The notes beneath the pieces are model-generated. The model ran no database searches. It worked only from the letters and a program-made list of their open reading frames with translations, and was not told the origin of the DNA. A stretch of 64,000 nt of DNA, taken from the NCBI GenBank assembly GCA_903822545.1, contig CAIJPN010000041.1:1-64000 (forward strand), given 5' to 3'. Below, one piece after another: positions 18,514 through 28,226 of the stretch. Numbering within the stretch: the stretch's first letter is position 1; each line of letters starts with the position of its first letter. The position numbers and the translations under genes were made by a program. The stretch is from an uncultured Anaerolineae bacterium (lineage in GTDB: Bacteria > Chloroflexota > Anaerolineae > Anaerolineales > Villigracilaceae).

Positions 18514-19284
18514 CTATTTTTTGAGCCGGAAAAGTTCGTTGGAGAGAATGCGCAGGTCGCGGATGATTTCGATTTGTCGTTGGGAGATGTATTGCAGGAT
18601 GACCATGCGCGCCAGGTCCTGGAAGTGCATTCGCGCGCCAATGCGGTAACGGTTTTGGGCTGTTTCGGGCCGCGCCGAGATGATTTTGCCCCGCGCAGTG
18701 ATGGAGATTTGCCCTTCATCACGCCCTTTGCGAATATCCACCAGCGGTTTGGGAGAATTCCGTTTGATTTTTTGCGCCACGGTGTCGGGCAGTGTGATGG
18801 TCATGGTCAATTCGCTGCCCGGCTGGAAAACCCGGCCCGAAAACAGGAAAGCATCGACAAAGAAACTGGCCCCCTCCGCCGAAATATCGGCCAGTGGCGA
18901 GTTGATGCCCACGATGGCCCCGGTGGGGTAAACCGTGGCCATCAGCGGTTCGTCTGGCTCCACCCGGATCTGGGAACGGTTGCCGATGTTGTTTTTTGCC
19001 AGTTCAAAGTTGGATAGCACTGCCTGTTCTTTGCCCAGGTTCAGGCTGATCACTTGTGAGCGGATGATGAAGGGCGACTCTTTAACCTGTAAGTAGGTTT
19101 CGCGCTGGTAATACAGGCAGGCGGCCTGCTGCTGGTTGCTGGAAACCTGGATTTCTGCCTGTCCGATCGAGCTGATGGTGGTTTCATAGGAAATGGGCAG
19201 GCCTTTATAGATGTTCAGCAGCCTGATGCCGGAACCGTTTTTGGCATTTTGTCCTAATATGTTGAAAACATCTATATCTGCCAT
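18514..19284 (-). CDS. PilZ domain protein (YcgR-like c-di-GMP receptor)
   Basis: A 256-residue protein. Residues about 15-95 look like a YcgR-N-type beta domain. The PilZ domain follows with R103-SQI-R107 (RxxxR) and D133-I-S135-AEG138 (D/NxSxxG), the residues that bind c-di-GMP. The length and order match YcgR, which slows flagellar motors when c-di-GMP is high. It lies three bases from the FliK-like gene and six from the M23 peptidase gene, so the four genes are probably one operon. What it controls in an apparently non-flagellar setting is unknown. Confidence 0.8.
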   Translation of the reverse strand: MADIDVFNILGQNAKNGSGIRLLNIYKGLPISYETTISSIGQAEIQVSSNQQQAACLYYQRETYLQVKESPFIIRSQVISLNLGKEQAVLSNFELAKNNIGNRSQIRVEPDEPLMATVYPTGAIVGINSPLADISAEGASFFVDAFLFSGRVFQPGSELTMTITLPDTVAQKIKRNSPKPLVDIRKGRDEGQISITARGKIISARPETAQNRYRIGARMHFQDLARMVILQYISQRQIEIIRDLRILSNELFRLKK

Positions 19285-19290
19285 GACGCT

Positions 19291-19932
19291 TTATCCTGTG
19301 GATGTGATTCCGAGCGTAATCTCGGTGGGATCGATCGGCACGTTGTTTTTGCGAACCTCGTAGTGGAGATGCGGGCCGGTGGAGTTGCCGGTGTTGCCTG
19401 AAAGGCCGATCACGCTCCCGGCTGTGACTGAATCCCCAACGGATACCGGGATGCTCGACAGGTGGGCGTAATATGTTTTGTAATCGCCATTCTGGATAAT
19501 AACCAGGTTGCCGTAGCCCTGGTCGTTCCAACCTGCGTAAACAACCTGCCCATCCATGGTGCTTTTGATGCCCGTCCCGACCGGGATGCCAAAATCGAGG
19601 CCGTTGTGCCCGGGGTGGAAATCTTGTGTCAGCACGCCACCCGCTGGCCGCCCGGATGGCATGAGTTGCGGCGATGCCGAGGCTGGTTCGATCTGTTGTT
19701 CTACCAGTTTTTCGAGCAGCACCAGCATCAACGGGGCCATCAGGTCGGTCATCCCCGGCATGGAGGTAGATTGGTCAGTGCCAGACAGGCTGCTGGACAT
19801 CATCATGGCGGAGAAAATCTCTTTAAACGATGTCACCAACTCGCTTGTGGATGATGCTGTGCTGGTTTTGGCTGATGACAGTGCGTTTGATGGGCTGTAA
19901 ACAGAGGAAATTGGGTTGTAATTAATAGTCAT
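19291..19932 (-). CDS. M23 family metallopeptidase (LytM-type), no signal peptide
   Basis: A 213-residue protein. The first ~95 residues are Ser/Thr-rich and helical with no signal peptide. Residues about 98-205 are an M23 domain with its zinc and catalytic residues: H109-x3-D113, H157 and H188-L-H190. M23 enzymes cut peptidoglycan cross-bridges. Lack of a signal peptide, together with FliK-, FlhB- and PilZ-type neighbours, suggests export by another route, in the way FlgJ or rod-associated hydrolases leave through the flagellar channel; this is inference. It is the first gene of the cluster. Confidence 0.82.
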   Translation of the reverse strand: MTINYNPISSVYSPSNALSSAKTSTASSTSELVTSFKEIFSAMMMSSSLSGTDQSTSMPGMTDLMAPLMLVLLEKLVEQQIEPASASPQLMPSGRPAGGVLTQDFHPGHNGLDFGIPVGTGIKSTMDGQVVYAGWNDQGYGNLVIIQNGDYKTYYAHLSSIPVSVGDSVTAGSVIGLSGNTGNSTGPHLHYEVRKNNVPIDPTEITLGITSTG

Positions 19933-20033
19933 GGCGTACTCATTCTATCGGCGATGGGTGAAAACGTCAGTAAAACGGGCATAAAATTCATGTGAGGCGG
20001 GGGTAAAGAGTGCGGTTTGATTTTCAGAGTGGC

Positions 20034-20071
20034 AAAAAAAGAGGAGTAATGAGAAAAATCTCATTACTCCT
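20034..20071 (-). terminator. Intrinsic terminator after the alpha-2-macroglobulin gene
   Basis: GAGGAGTAATGAGA and its complement form a stem of about 14 bp around a short T-rich loop. On the minus strand it is followed by seven T (20040-20034). A textbook terminator about 30 bases after the stop. Confidence 0.9.
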
Positions 20072-20098
20072 CGCATTCCTTCGACTTTGCAGGTTGGC

Positions 20099-23000
20099 TT
20101 ACTGCCCTGGTTTGATCTCGAAGGTGGAACCGGCGCTGGTGCCTTCGACATCCGGGAAGAATGTCAGCCAGGCGTGGGCCGGGAGGACGCGGTATTCACC
20201 TGCCAGGGCTGGGATGATGGTGTAAGTCAGCTGGTAGGTGCCGGAGGGCAGGTACTCCGCATTCCATTGGATGTGATCGCGGTAGATGTGCGGTTGGCTG
20301 AAGTACCACCAGCCCCAGCCATCGGCAAAGGGGTTTTCGGGGTCGTAGACTTCCACCGTGGTGGCGGGTTCGCCCTGCTGGCTGGTTTTGAGTGTGGCAT
20401 CCAGGATTTCAGCGCCCGCCGGGATGTAGTCTTCCACGTTGAAGTAGTAAGAATCGTGCGGCAGCGTTACTGTCAGGCGGACTTTGATTTTGTCGGTCGG
20501 TTTTCCGGTTACCTGCCAGGATGTGATGGGTTTGCACTCGCCGCTGGAGCAATCCAGGAATTCGCGGCTGACGGCAATACCTTTGTTGAGCGCGGGGGCG
20601 CTTTCCACCGGACGATGGACACTGAGCATGGCGCGATAGTACAGCCGCCCGGCTCCGGCTTCGCGGGTGAAGATGAGCGCATTGGGCGCGGTCAGGTACA
20701 GATTGGCAAGCGGGGTAGTACTCAGGATGGTGGTGGGGTTTTGCGTCCCTGCGGCCTGGCCTTCGGCGATTTTTGCGCCGTTCAGGCTGACGTTGAAGGC
20801 GTAATCGGAGCGGAATTCACCCCAACCGAGCATGGCAGCGGAGAGCGCCTGCGAAAGCCAGGCGGTTTCCACATCTGCGCGCCAGCCGCGCACGGTGGCG
20901 CGGTTGGCGATGAGATAACGCACGGCATCGGGCAAAAGCGCGGAGGCGGGGTCACCCTGAGCCAGGGCCGAAACCACCACGGAGGTGGTATACAGCGGGG
21001 TGCCGGGGAAGGACCAATCGCCAGAATTCGCTTCCCAGTTGACGCCGGTGGCCGAGCGGATGGCCGAATTTTGCAGGTTGTCGAGCAGGTCGGGGCGCGG
21101 TGTACCATCATATTTGAGCAGGGCCATGTAAAGCAAGGCGCGGCTGGATGGGTTGAGCTGTTCACGCAGGTCGTACAGGTCATCGAGGATCACGCGCGCG
21201 CGGCCCGATGCGCCGGTGGTGACAGATTGTCCAGAAACAATTTTCAAGGAGGTGAACGAGGCGTAGGCCAGGTAGGTCAGGTGGTTGAGATCGCTGTTGC
21301 CAGCGACGATCATCTGTGGGCCAAGGAAATTTTCCTGGGCGCGAGTGATCACATCGGGCACGGCGAATACCTGGGCCTGGTAGGCCTGTGAGAGCGCCAG
21401 CATTACCTGGGCGGTGGTAAATGGGTCGCTTTTCACTTCATAGTAACCGGTGGGGCGGAACCAGGTCCAGCCGCCATCGGGATTTTGGGCGTTGGCGAGC
21501 CTGCGCGCCCAGTTTTGAACCGACTGTTGGCGCGCTGCGATGACATCTGATGAGACCCCGGCCTGTTTGAGCGCGGGGATCAGGTTCAGGTTGGTGATGA
21601 TGTACGAGGCGATTTGCTCGTTGCTGGCGTTCTGGTCGGGTTCTTCAAAGTTTTCTACCGCCTGGAACAGGTATGCGCCCAAAGATGGGGCAATTTCCAC
21701 ATCGAGCTGACCGCCGAGTGGGTTGAAGCTGCGGGGCAGGCTCACCAGTTCAAGACGGGAGCCTGCGCCGGGTAGAACTCCGGCGGTGGCAAAGGTCTGG
21801 GGCGCGGCATAGTTCAAAATCGGGATGTCGCCATCGGCTGGGGTGGAAGCATCTCCCAAATCCCCGGCTTTGACCGAGAAAATCAGTTGGGCGGCATCGC
21901 CATCTTGCACTTTGCCCCACCACTGCACGCGGGCGCTGCCGTTGGCCGGGATGCTTACCTGCTGGCTGGCGCTGGCGGCATCATCGAGGTTGAAGCCGGT
22001 GGGCGCCAGGCTGACGGTGGCGTTGAGATCACTGGCGGTGTTGTTGTTGACCAATGCCGAGAGCAGGGTGTGGTCGCCCGCCACGAAGAAGCGCGGTGTA
22101 ACCGGGCGGATGAGCAGGTCTTTGCTGGTAATGATCTGGATGGTGGCCTGCCCGACGCGCGTGTCTTTGGTGAGGCCGCGCGTGTCGATTTGCCAGGTGG
22201 TCAGGCTATCGGGCAGGTTAAAGGTGACCTGGGCTTTGCCCTGCGCGTCAGTTTCGATGTCGGCTTTCCAGAAGGCGGTATCGGGGAAGTTTTCGCGCAC
22301 GGTGGTGATATCGCCGCCGCCCCCACCGCCCATGCCGCCTGGGAATTGAACGAAGCGATGCCCGTAAACAGCGTTTGTCAGGCCGGTGCGCACGCCCAGC
22401 GGCTGGATTTTGTAATAGAACGGCACAATCTCTTCGTAGTTTGGGTCAGCCAGGGCCAGTACGGCCAGATCAACCACGCCCAGTGAGAATTGCGCCTGGA
22501 CGGGCTGCCCGGTGCTGTCGGTGACGCGCAGGTCAAGCGTTAGCGGGTCGCCGGGTTTGGCTTTTTGCGGCGTGGCGGTGAGTTCCACGTTGAGTTTGAG
22601 TGCGCCGGGATCAACTTTCAGGTTTTTGTAGCCCATGCGGAAGCCCGCGTTCGGCCCAAGCATGGTGACGGATGCGTAAATGTTGGGCGCATCGGCTTCA
22701 TTCAGCGCCACGGTGATTTCGCCGCCGCCCGCGGGGATGGTGAGCACTTTTTCGCTCAGGATTTTGCCGCGTTCGGTGGTCACCAGCGCCGGGGCCGGGC
22801 TGTTGAACGGGTTGGGGACGAATATGGAGGCGGTTTCGCCGGGTTTGTACTCTTCCTTGTCTGCGGTCAGTTCCAGCCGTCCCAGCGGGATCTGCGGCCA
22901 GATGGCCTGCTGGCCGCCACCCACCCAGATGAACTGCTGGGTGTGCGCGCCATCGCCGGTCATATCGAGCATGTACGTCCCGGCTTCGGATGGCGTGAAA

Positions 23001-25981
23001 CTCACATCCACTTTGCCATCGGCGCCGGTGGTGATGGTTTTGGTTTCAAGCGTTTCGGGGATGGGGATCAGGTGTGAGCGATAGAATTCTCCGCCGGAAT
23101 CCTGCCAGGTGACTTTTTGGAATTTGGCCTGGAGCGTTTTACCGGCTGTGGGGGTTTTGTCCCAGGCTGCGGTTTCGATATTAAACCCAAGGGCTGCCCC
23201 GGCCCGGCCAACCCATTGTGCCTGGCGGATGCCGATATAGTAGGATGCCGGGTGCAGGGTGGCTTCGCCCCGCGCGCTGGTGGGGAATCCGCTCGATTCT
23301 TTGACGGAACCTTGTAGAACCAGGGTGGAGTATTTTTCCACACGAATGTCTTTGAGTTCAACTTCCAGGGTGCCATCGCTGTTGGTGATGCCGGAGCCAC
23401 TGGCAACCAGGGTGCCGAAGCTGCCGTTGAAGCGTGGGTCGTAGTAAACCCAATCGGGGTTGAACAGGCCGGTTTCGTAGCCGGGCAGATCGAAATAGCC
23501 CGGGTTGGCGTACAGTGACCAGTCTACAGGCAGGTTGGGGGCGGCTGCGCCAAAGAAATATTCAGCGTGGATGATGCCTTTTAACGGTTGGCCGCTCAGG
23601 CTCTCGCCAGGGGTTATTTCCACCGAAAGATTAATTTCCGGTTTACGATAATCCGCCACTTCGAAGTAGAGCGAACTGCCATCGCCTTCTTTGCCGTCTT
23701 TGGACGAGACTTCCAAACTGTAGCCGCCCGGAACGGCGGTGGCTGGCAGGGTGAAGCTGCCATCAAATGTTCCATAGGGCGAAACCGGGATTTCCATGTC
23801 GTTGGAACTGCCGTTCATGTCGATCAGCCGGACTTTGACGGTGTTGACGTTGATGATGCTGTAGCGCCCGTTGAAAGCTTCGCGCACCACGCCGCGATAG
23901 TGGATGGTGTTGCCAGGGCGGTAGATGGGCCGGTCGAGATAGATGTAATAGCTATTGTAGGGCGTGCTGGTGCCTGAACTGATGCCCATGTCGTAAGGCT
24001 GGATGCCCTCGGCCCAGGCGGTGGAGCCCATGCCGAAAAATTCCTCGCCGGGCTGGCCCATGAGGGCGATTTTGGTGTTGTAATAGCCTTCGGTCAGGGC
24101 GTAGGAGGCTTTCCACAGGCCGGTCGAGTCGGTCACGCCGCTGGCGAGCACGTTTCCGTTGTTGTCGCGCAGGCTGATGGGCTTCCCGGCCAGGGGCTGG
24201 TTGTTGCGCACATCCACTGCCCAGACCAGCGCTTCGGTGCTGTTGGCTTTGACGGTGAGGTTGACATTGCTGGCAAGCATGAACTGGGCCGAGTTGTAGT
24301 AATTGTAGGTTTCAGTTTGTGGGGAATGGATACCGATATAGTACAGCCCGGTAGCCAGCGGCTGGCCGGATGGCGACAGGTTGATCGACATCTGGCGGAT
24401 TTTGCTGCTGTAATCCACATTTATGGCCCAGAGCTGCTGCCCCACGGGAACAAAATTTTGCATATAGTTGTAACCATCGCTGCCGGTCATGCGGAAATAG
24501 TCGTCCAGCGAGACCGGGGTGTTGGTTAGGCTGATCTGGCTCAATCCGGCCTGTTGGATTTCTACGAGCGGTTCTTCGGGACGGACGAAGATGACCTGGA
24601 ACATGGGGACGATTAATTGCGCCCGCGCCGGGCCGGTCTGGACGGGGAAGGTCAGGTCGGAGCCGAGTTTTTGCCCCCATTTGTCGGCAAAATCACCCGA
24701 TATTTTGACGGTGTAAAGTGAATCGGCTTCGAAGGAGCCGTAAATGTTAATGCTATTATCGCTGGTGTAAAAGTCAAAGTTGCCGGTTGCGGGTGTAACT
24801 CTGATGAGTTTTGCCAGTTCTGCGGCAGTGTAAGCCTGGGGTGGGGCGGTAAAAACTACCTGTACCGGTTCGTATTCTGATTTGTAGGCCCCGGCGGCAG
24901 GGTTGGTGTAGTATATGCCAAAGTTCGGGTAGGTGGAGTAGCTGGCCTGTAAAGCGATATCCAGCGGCGCACCGCCGCGTGATTGGGCCGCGGTGCTGAT
25001 TTCCAGGTTAAAGATGGATTGGCGCGGCAGCATTCCAGCGGGTTTGAAGACCAGGCTGGAGTTGGCGGTGTTCCAGGTGAAAGTTCCAGCTACCGGACCG
25101 CTGGGGCCGTTCAACCGGAAGTTTTGCTGGACGCTCTCTGGGTTCATCGGCTGGTTAAAGTCGATTTTGAATTCGGGGGTCAGGTCGAGTGCCAGGTTGG
25201 GGTCGGGTGTGTAGGTGACGATGCGCGGCAGGCTGGTGCGGAAGCGCCAGGATGTCTGGTTTTGCAGGTCGAGCGCAACCCCTGCGGCGCTGACAAGCTG
25301 CGGGTTGATGGTGGCGGCGTAATCGCTGCCGCCTGCCAGGGGTGGCTCGGGGTAGAAGATGTAGGTGCTGGTGTTGATCCATTCGCCCCGGCCTTGCGCG
25401 GCGGGTTCGAGTGTGAACGCGGCTGGCAGTTTGGCGGCATCGGCCCCCAGCGGTACCACCGGCTGATTAAACGAGACGGAAACCGCCCCGGCGGGAGAAA
25501 TATCGGTGCCGCCATCGGCCGGGATGGTTTGGGTGAAGCGGAAGGGGCCGTAGGTGGTAAAGGCGAAGGTCTGGGCTTCTGATAACGGCAGGCCGTTGGC
25601 GGCTTTGGCTCCTGGCGCGAGGGTGAACTTCAGGGTGGTGTTCGGCCCTATCGATTGGGCCGGGGTGAAGGTCAGGATGGTGTCATCCATCCAGTTCCAC
25701 AGGCCCTGCATGGCCGGATCAACCGTCAGCGCGGATGCGACTGAAACGCGTTCCATGGCCTGGTTGAAGTAGATGAAGATGGTCTGTTGGCTGGAAATCT
25801 GGCTGCCCGCTGGGGGGATGGTTTCGGCGATGGCAGGCGGCATGGGCATGGGCGTCGGGGTGGCGGTGGGCGGCGGCGCGAATGGTGATGCCAGGTTGGG
25901 GGTGGTCAGCCCGCAGGCCAGGCTGGCAAGGATTAACAGGCTGATGATGACAATTGTGTTCGAGCGGTAGTTGGTTTTCAT
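20099..25981 (-). CDS. Alpha-2-macroglobulin family lipoprotein, thioester Cys absent
   Basis: A 1960-residue lipoprotein: signal peptide with lipobox LASLAC (C23), a Thr/Pro linker, several Ig-like domains up to about residue 450 (repeated FNQP-type strands), macroglobulin domains including a carboxypeptidase-regulatory-like segment, then the A2M domain (around residue 1190: FPDTAFWKADIETDAQGK, SLTTWQIDTRG) and an alpha/alpha-toroid. The place of the reactive thioester (CxEQ) reads ASNEQ near residue 1453, so Cys is replaced by Ser and covalent trapping is unlikely. Bacterial A2M proteins are thought to guard the envelope against proteases; thioester-less forms also exist (YfaS type). GGAGGAG precedes the ATG. 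It stands alone, with a terminator behind it. Confidence 0.88.
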   Translation of the reverse strand: MKTNYRSNTIVIISLLILASLACGLTTPNLASPFAPPPTATPTPMPMPPAIAETIPPAGSQISSQQTIFIYFNQAMERVSVASALTVDPAMQGLWNWMDDTILTFTPAQSIGPNTTLKFTLAPGAKAANGLPLSEAQTFAFTTYGPFRFTQTIPADGGTDISPAGAVSVSFNQPVVPLGADAAKLPAAFTLEPAAQGRGEWINTSTYIFYPEPPLAGGSDYAATINPQLVSAAGVALDLQNQTSWRFRTSLPRIVTYTPDPNLALDLTPEFKIDFNQPMNPESVQQNFRLNGPSGPVAGTFTWNTANSSLVFKPAGMLPRQSIFNLEISTAAQSRGGAPLDIALQASYSTYPNFGIYYTNPAAGAYKSEYEPVQVVFTAPPQAYTAAELAKLIRVTPATGNFDFYTSDNSINIYGSFEADSLYTVKISGDFADKWGQKLGSDLTFPVQTGPARAQLIVPMFQVIFVRPEEPLVEIQQAGLSQISLTNTPVSLDDYFRMTGSDGYNYMQNFVPVGQQLWAINVDYSSKIRQMSINLSPSGQPLATGLYYIGIHSPQTETYNYYNSAQFMLASNVNLTVKANSTEALVWAVDVRNNQPLAGKPISLRDNNGNVLASGVTDSTGLWKASYALTEGYYNTKIALMGQPGEEFFGMGSTAWAEGIQPYDMGISSGTSTPYNSYYIYLDRPIYRPGNTIHYRGVVREAFNGRYSIINVNTVKVRLIDMNGSSNDMEIPVSPYGTFDGSFTLPATAVPGGYSLEVSSKDGKEGDGSSLYFEVADYRKPEINLSVEITPGESLSGQPLKGIIHAEYFFGAAAPNLPVDWSLYANPGYFDLPGYETGLFNPDWVYYDPRFNGSFGTLVASGSGITNSDGTLEVELKDIRVEKYSTLVLQGSVKESSGFPTSARGEATLHPASYYIGIRQAQWVGRAGAALGFNIETAAWDKTPTAGKTLQAKFQKVTWQDSGGEFYRSHLIPIPETLETKTITTGADGKVDVSFTPSEAGTYMLDMTGDGAHTQQFIWVGGGQQAIWPQIPLGRLELTADKEEYKPGETASIFVPNPFNSPAPALVTTERGKILSEKVLTIPAGGGEITVALNEADAPNIYASVTMLGPNAGFRMGYKNLKVDPGALKLNVELTATPQKAKPGDPLTLDLRVTDSTGQPVQAQFSLGVVDLAVLALADPNYEEIVPFYYKIQPLGVRTGLTNAVYGHRFVQFPGGMGGGGGGDITTVRENFPDTAFWKADIETDAQGKAQVTFNLPDSLTTWQIDTRGLTKDTRVGQATIQIITSKDLLIRPVTPRFFVAGDHTLLSALVNNNTASDLNATVSLAPTGFNLDDAASASQQVSIPANGSARVQWWGKVQDGDAAQLIFSVKAGDLGDASTPADGDIPILNYAAPQTFATAGVLPGAGSRLELVSLPRSFNPLGGQLDVEIAPSLGAYLFQAVENFEEPDQNASNEQIASYIITNLNLIPALKQAGVSSDVIAARQQSVQNWARRLANAQNPDGGWTWFRPTGYYEVKSDPFTTAQVMLALSQAYQAQVFAVPDVITRAQENFLGPQMIVAGNSDLNHLTYLAYASFTSLKIVSGQSVTTGASGRARVILDDLYDLREQLNPSSRALLYMALLKYDGTPRPDLLDNLQNSAIRSATGVNWEANSGDWSFPGTPLYTTSVVVSALAQGDPASALLPDAVRYLIANRATVRGWRADVETAWLSQALSAAMLGWGEFRSDYAFNVSLNGAKIAEGQAAGTQNPTTILSTTPLANLYLTAPNALIFTREAGAGRLYYRAMLSVHRPVESAPALNKGIAVSREFLDCSSGECKPITSWQVTGKPTDKIKVRLTVTLPHDSYYFNVEDYIPAGAEILDATLKTSQQGEPATTVEVYDPENPFADGWGWWYFSQPHIYRDHIQWNAEYLPSGTYQLTYTIIPALAGEYRVLPAHAWLTFFPDVEGTSAGSTFEIKPGQ

Positions 25982-26085
25982 GGCGCTCCTCCGTGGTCTT
26001 AATGATTATAGCGTATCGACGCCTGTAAATTTAACTGATACGGACGATGATTTGTTCCCCTGGCGGGGTGGCGCGGGGAAGTAAA

Positions 26086-26111
26086 AACCCCTCACCGAAT
26101 GGCGAGGGGTT
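26086..26111 (-). terminator. Intrinsic terminator after the oligopeptide ABC operon
   Basis: AACCCCTC and GAGGGGTT form the stem. On the minus strand the right arm runs into TTTTT. It lies 20 bases after the stop of the DppC-like permease gene. Confidence 0.8.
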
Positions 26112-26130
26112 GAAAATGAAAAAGGTTGTT

Positions 26131-27069
26131 TTATGCGCCATGATTGGCCAGGCGCGGGTCGAGGGCATCGCGCAGGCCGTCGCCGATCAGGTTGAAGGAG
26201 AGTACCGTCAGCATGATGGCGATGCCGGGGAAGAAAACCAGGTGCGGGGCGTTGAAGACGCTGTTGCGTTCTTCGCCAAGCATCAGGCCCCATTCGGGGG
26301 TGGGGAATTCTGCGCCCAGGCCGAGGAAGCTGAGGGCGGCGGCGCTCAGGATGGCGGAGGCAATCCCAAGTGTGCCCTGGACGATGAGCGGGGTGAGGGC
26401 GTTGGGCAGGATGCGGGTCAGTAAAATCCGTAATTCGGATGCGCCGAGGGAGCGTGAGGCGGAGATAAAATCCAGCTCTTTGACAGAGAGTACGCTGGCG
26501 CGCACTACGCGGGCAAAAATGGGAATTTCGATGATGGCGATTGCCAGCAAGGCGTTAATTAGACCTGGGCCGAGTACCGCCACGATGGCGATTGCCAGCA
26601 GCAGGCTGGGGAAGGCCATGAGAACATCCAGCGAGCGCATGATCAGGTCATCCAGCCAGCCACCGATAAACCCGGCGATGGCTCCCAGGAAACAGCCGAT
26701 GATGATGGCGAAGCTGACGGTGGAGATGCCAATGATCAGTGACAGGCGCGCGCCAAAGATAATGCGCGAGAACAGGTCGCGGCTGTTGCCATCGATGCCC
26801 ATCAGGTGTTCTTGTTGTTCCGCGGGGCATCCCAGGAGGTGGATGCAGGCGACATCGCGGCGCTTGACGTTTTTTAACGGCACGATTGGATCAAATGGGG
26901 CGATTTGTTCGGCGAAAATGGCACAAATGATCAAAATTCCTAGCAGCGCCATGCCCAATTGGGCCGAGCGGTGCTGGAAGAGACGCCGGACGGTCATGAT
27001 GTAGGGGTTATCGCGCTGCTGGATGGATTCGGCAGATAAGACGGGGACGGATGCGGGTTGTTGGGTCAT
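26131..27069 (-). CDS. Oligopeptide/dipeptide ABC transporter permease (DppC-like)
   Basis: A 312-residue inner-membrane protein with about six membrane segments, an N-terminal OppC-type segment (NPYIMTVRRLFQHRSAQLGMALLGI) and the permease EAA region (ASRSLGASELRILLTRILPNALTPLIVQ). An insertion carrying two Cys (ACIHLLGCPAEQQEHLMG) precedes the conserved DGNSRDLFSRIIFGARLSL segment. It works with the DppB-like permease, whose stop is one base away, and the substrate-binding lipoprotein upstream. No ATPase subunits (DppD, DppF) are in the operon, so they must come from elsewhere. Confidence 0.92.
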   Translation of the reverse strand: MTQQPASVPVLSAESIQQRDNPYIMTVRRLFQHRSAQLGMALLGILIICAIFAEQIAPFDPIVPLKNVKRRDVACIHLLGCPAEQQEHLMGIDGNSRDLFSRIIFGARLSLIIGISTVSFAIIIGCFLGAIAGFIGGWLDDLIMRSLDVLMAFPSLLLAIAIVAVLGPGLINALLAIAIIEIPIFARVVRASVLSVKELDFISASRSLGASELRILLTRILPNALTPLIVQGTLGIASAILSAAALSFLGLGAEFPTPEWGLMLGEERNSVFNAPHLVFFPGIAIMLTVLSFNLIGDGLRDALDPRLANHGA

Positions 27070-27070
27070 T

Positions 27071-28147
27071 TTATTTCACCCTTACGCGCGGGTCGAGGTA
27101 GGCATAAGACGCATCTACGATGAGATTTGTGAAGACGAAAATCAGGGCAATCACCACTGAGAAACCCTGGACGACCGGGTAGTCGCGGCCGAGAATGGCA
27201 TCAACCATGCGCGAGCCGACCCCGGGCAGGGAGAAGATGGTTTCGGTTAGCACGGCGCCGGAGAGCAGGCCGCCAGTCTGGATGCCGATGATGGTGACGA
27301 TGGGAATGAGCGCATTCCGCAGGGCGTGACGCTGGATGACTAGCGAATATTTCAGGCCTTTGGCGCGGGCGGTGCGGATGAAGTCCTGTCCGAGCACGTC
27401 TAGCAGCGCCGAGCGTGTCATGCGGGCGATGACGGCCAGGGAGATGGTGCCAACTGCGGTTGCGGGAAGTAGCAGGTGTTTAATGGCGTCGAGGGTCAGG
27501 GCATAATTGCCGGTCAGGAGTCCGTTCAAGATGGCGGAATAAGAGAGCAGGGAGAGCACAAAAGCTTTCAGCCCGGTTGGGTTTTCGATCCCCCAGGTTT
27601 TTGCCAGTGGCACAAGCGACATTCCAGCAGAGAGCCTGCCGCTGGGTGGCAGTTGGAAGGGGGTGTCTTTGAGCACCAGGGCAAAAATATATGCCAGCAG
27701 CAATCCCAGCCAGAAGACTGGCATGCTGACGCCGATGTTTGCGCCGAGCATGGTCAGTGTGTCAATGAAGCTGTTACGGTTGAGCGCTGAAACCACTCCC
27801 AGCACGACCCCAAAGACGGATGCAAACATCATGGCGAAGAAGGTCAATTCCATTGTCATGGGCAGGCGTTCTGCGATGATGGTGGTGATGGGGCGGCGGT
27901 CTTTGAGCGAGTTGCCGAAATCTCCCTGGGAGATGTTCATGACGTAACGGATGAATTGTTCTGGCAGGCTTTTATCCAGCCCGAAGCGCGCTTTGAATTC
28001 GTTGCAGGTGCTTTCGGTGGCGTGCTCTCCCAGCATGACGTAGCACGGATCACCGGGAACCAGGCGCGTAATGGTAAATGTTACTAGCAGGATGCCCAGC
28101 AAGACAGGCAAGACGAGGAATAACCTGCGGACAAGGAATTGTGCCAT
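27071..28147 (-). CDS. Oligopeptide/dipeptide ABC transporter permease (DppB-like)
   Basis: A 358-residue inner-membrane protein. The N-terminus FLVRRLFLVLPVLLGILLVTF, the segment RLVPGDPC and the EAA region (DFIRTARAKGLKYSLVIQRHALRNALIPIVT) are typical of DppB/OppB. A short loop (KARFGLDKSLPEQFIRY) lies after the first membrane segment. The ATG at 28147 is preceded by AGGAGT and is preferred to the earlier start at 28195. It follows the substrate-binding gene by about 80 bases and precedes the DppC-like gene by one. Together they import peptides or similar solutes. Confidence 0.92.
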   Translation of the reverse strand: MAQFLVRRLFLVLPVLLGILLVTFTITRLVPGDPCYVMLGEHATESTCNEFKARFGLDKSLPEQFIRYVMNISQGDFGNSLKDRRPITTIIAERLPMTMELTFFAMMFASVFGVVLGVVSALNRNSFIDTLTMLGANIGVSMPVFWLGLLLAYIFALVLKDTPFQLPPSGRLSAGMSLVPLAKTWGIENPTGLKAFVLSLLSYSAILNGLLTGNYALTLDAIKHLLLPATAVGTISLAVIARMTRSALLDVLGQDFIRTARAKGLKYSLVIQRHALRNALIPIVTIIGIQTGGLLSGAVLTETIFSLPGVGSRMVDAILGRDYPVVQGFSVVIALIFVFTNLIVDASYAYLDPRVRVK

Positions 28148-28226
28148 GCAAGACTCCTGATAAACAAGAATGGAGCATGGTGAACCATGCTCCATCCCAT
28201 TTTAACCGATTAACTGGCTTCTTGAC

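Noticed and set aside
20087-21391. A 434-residue plus-strand frame
   Set aside because: Antisense to the alpha-2-macroglobulin gene, with no recognisable domain.
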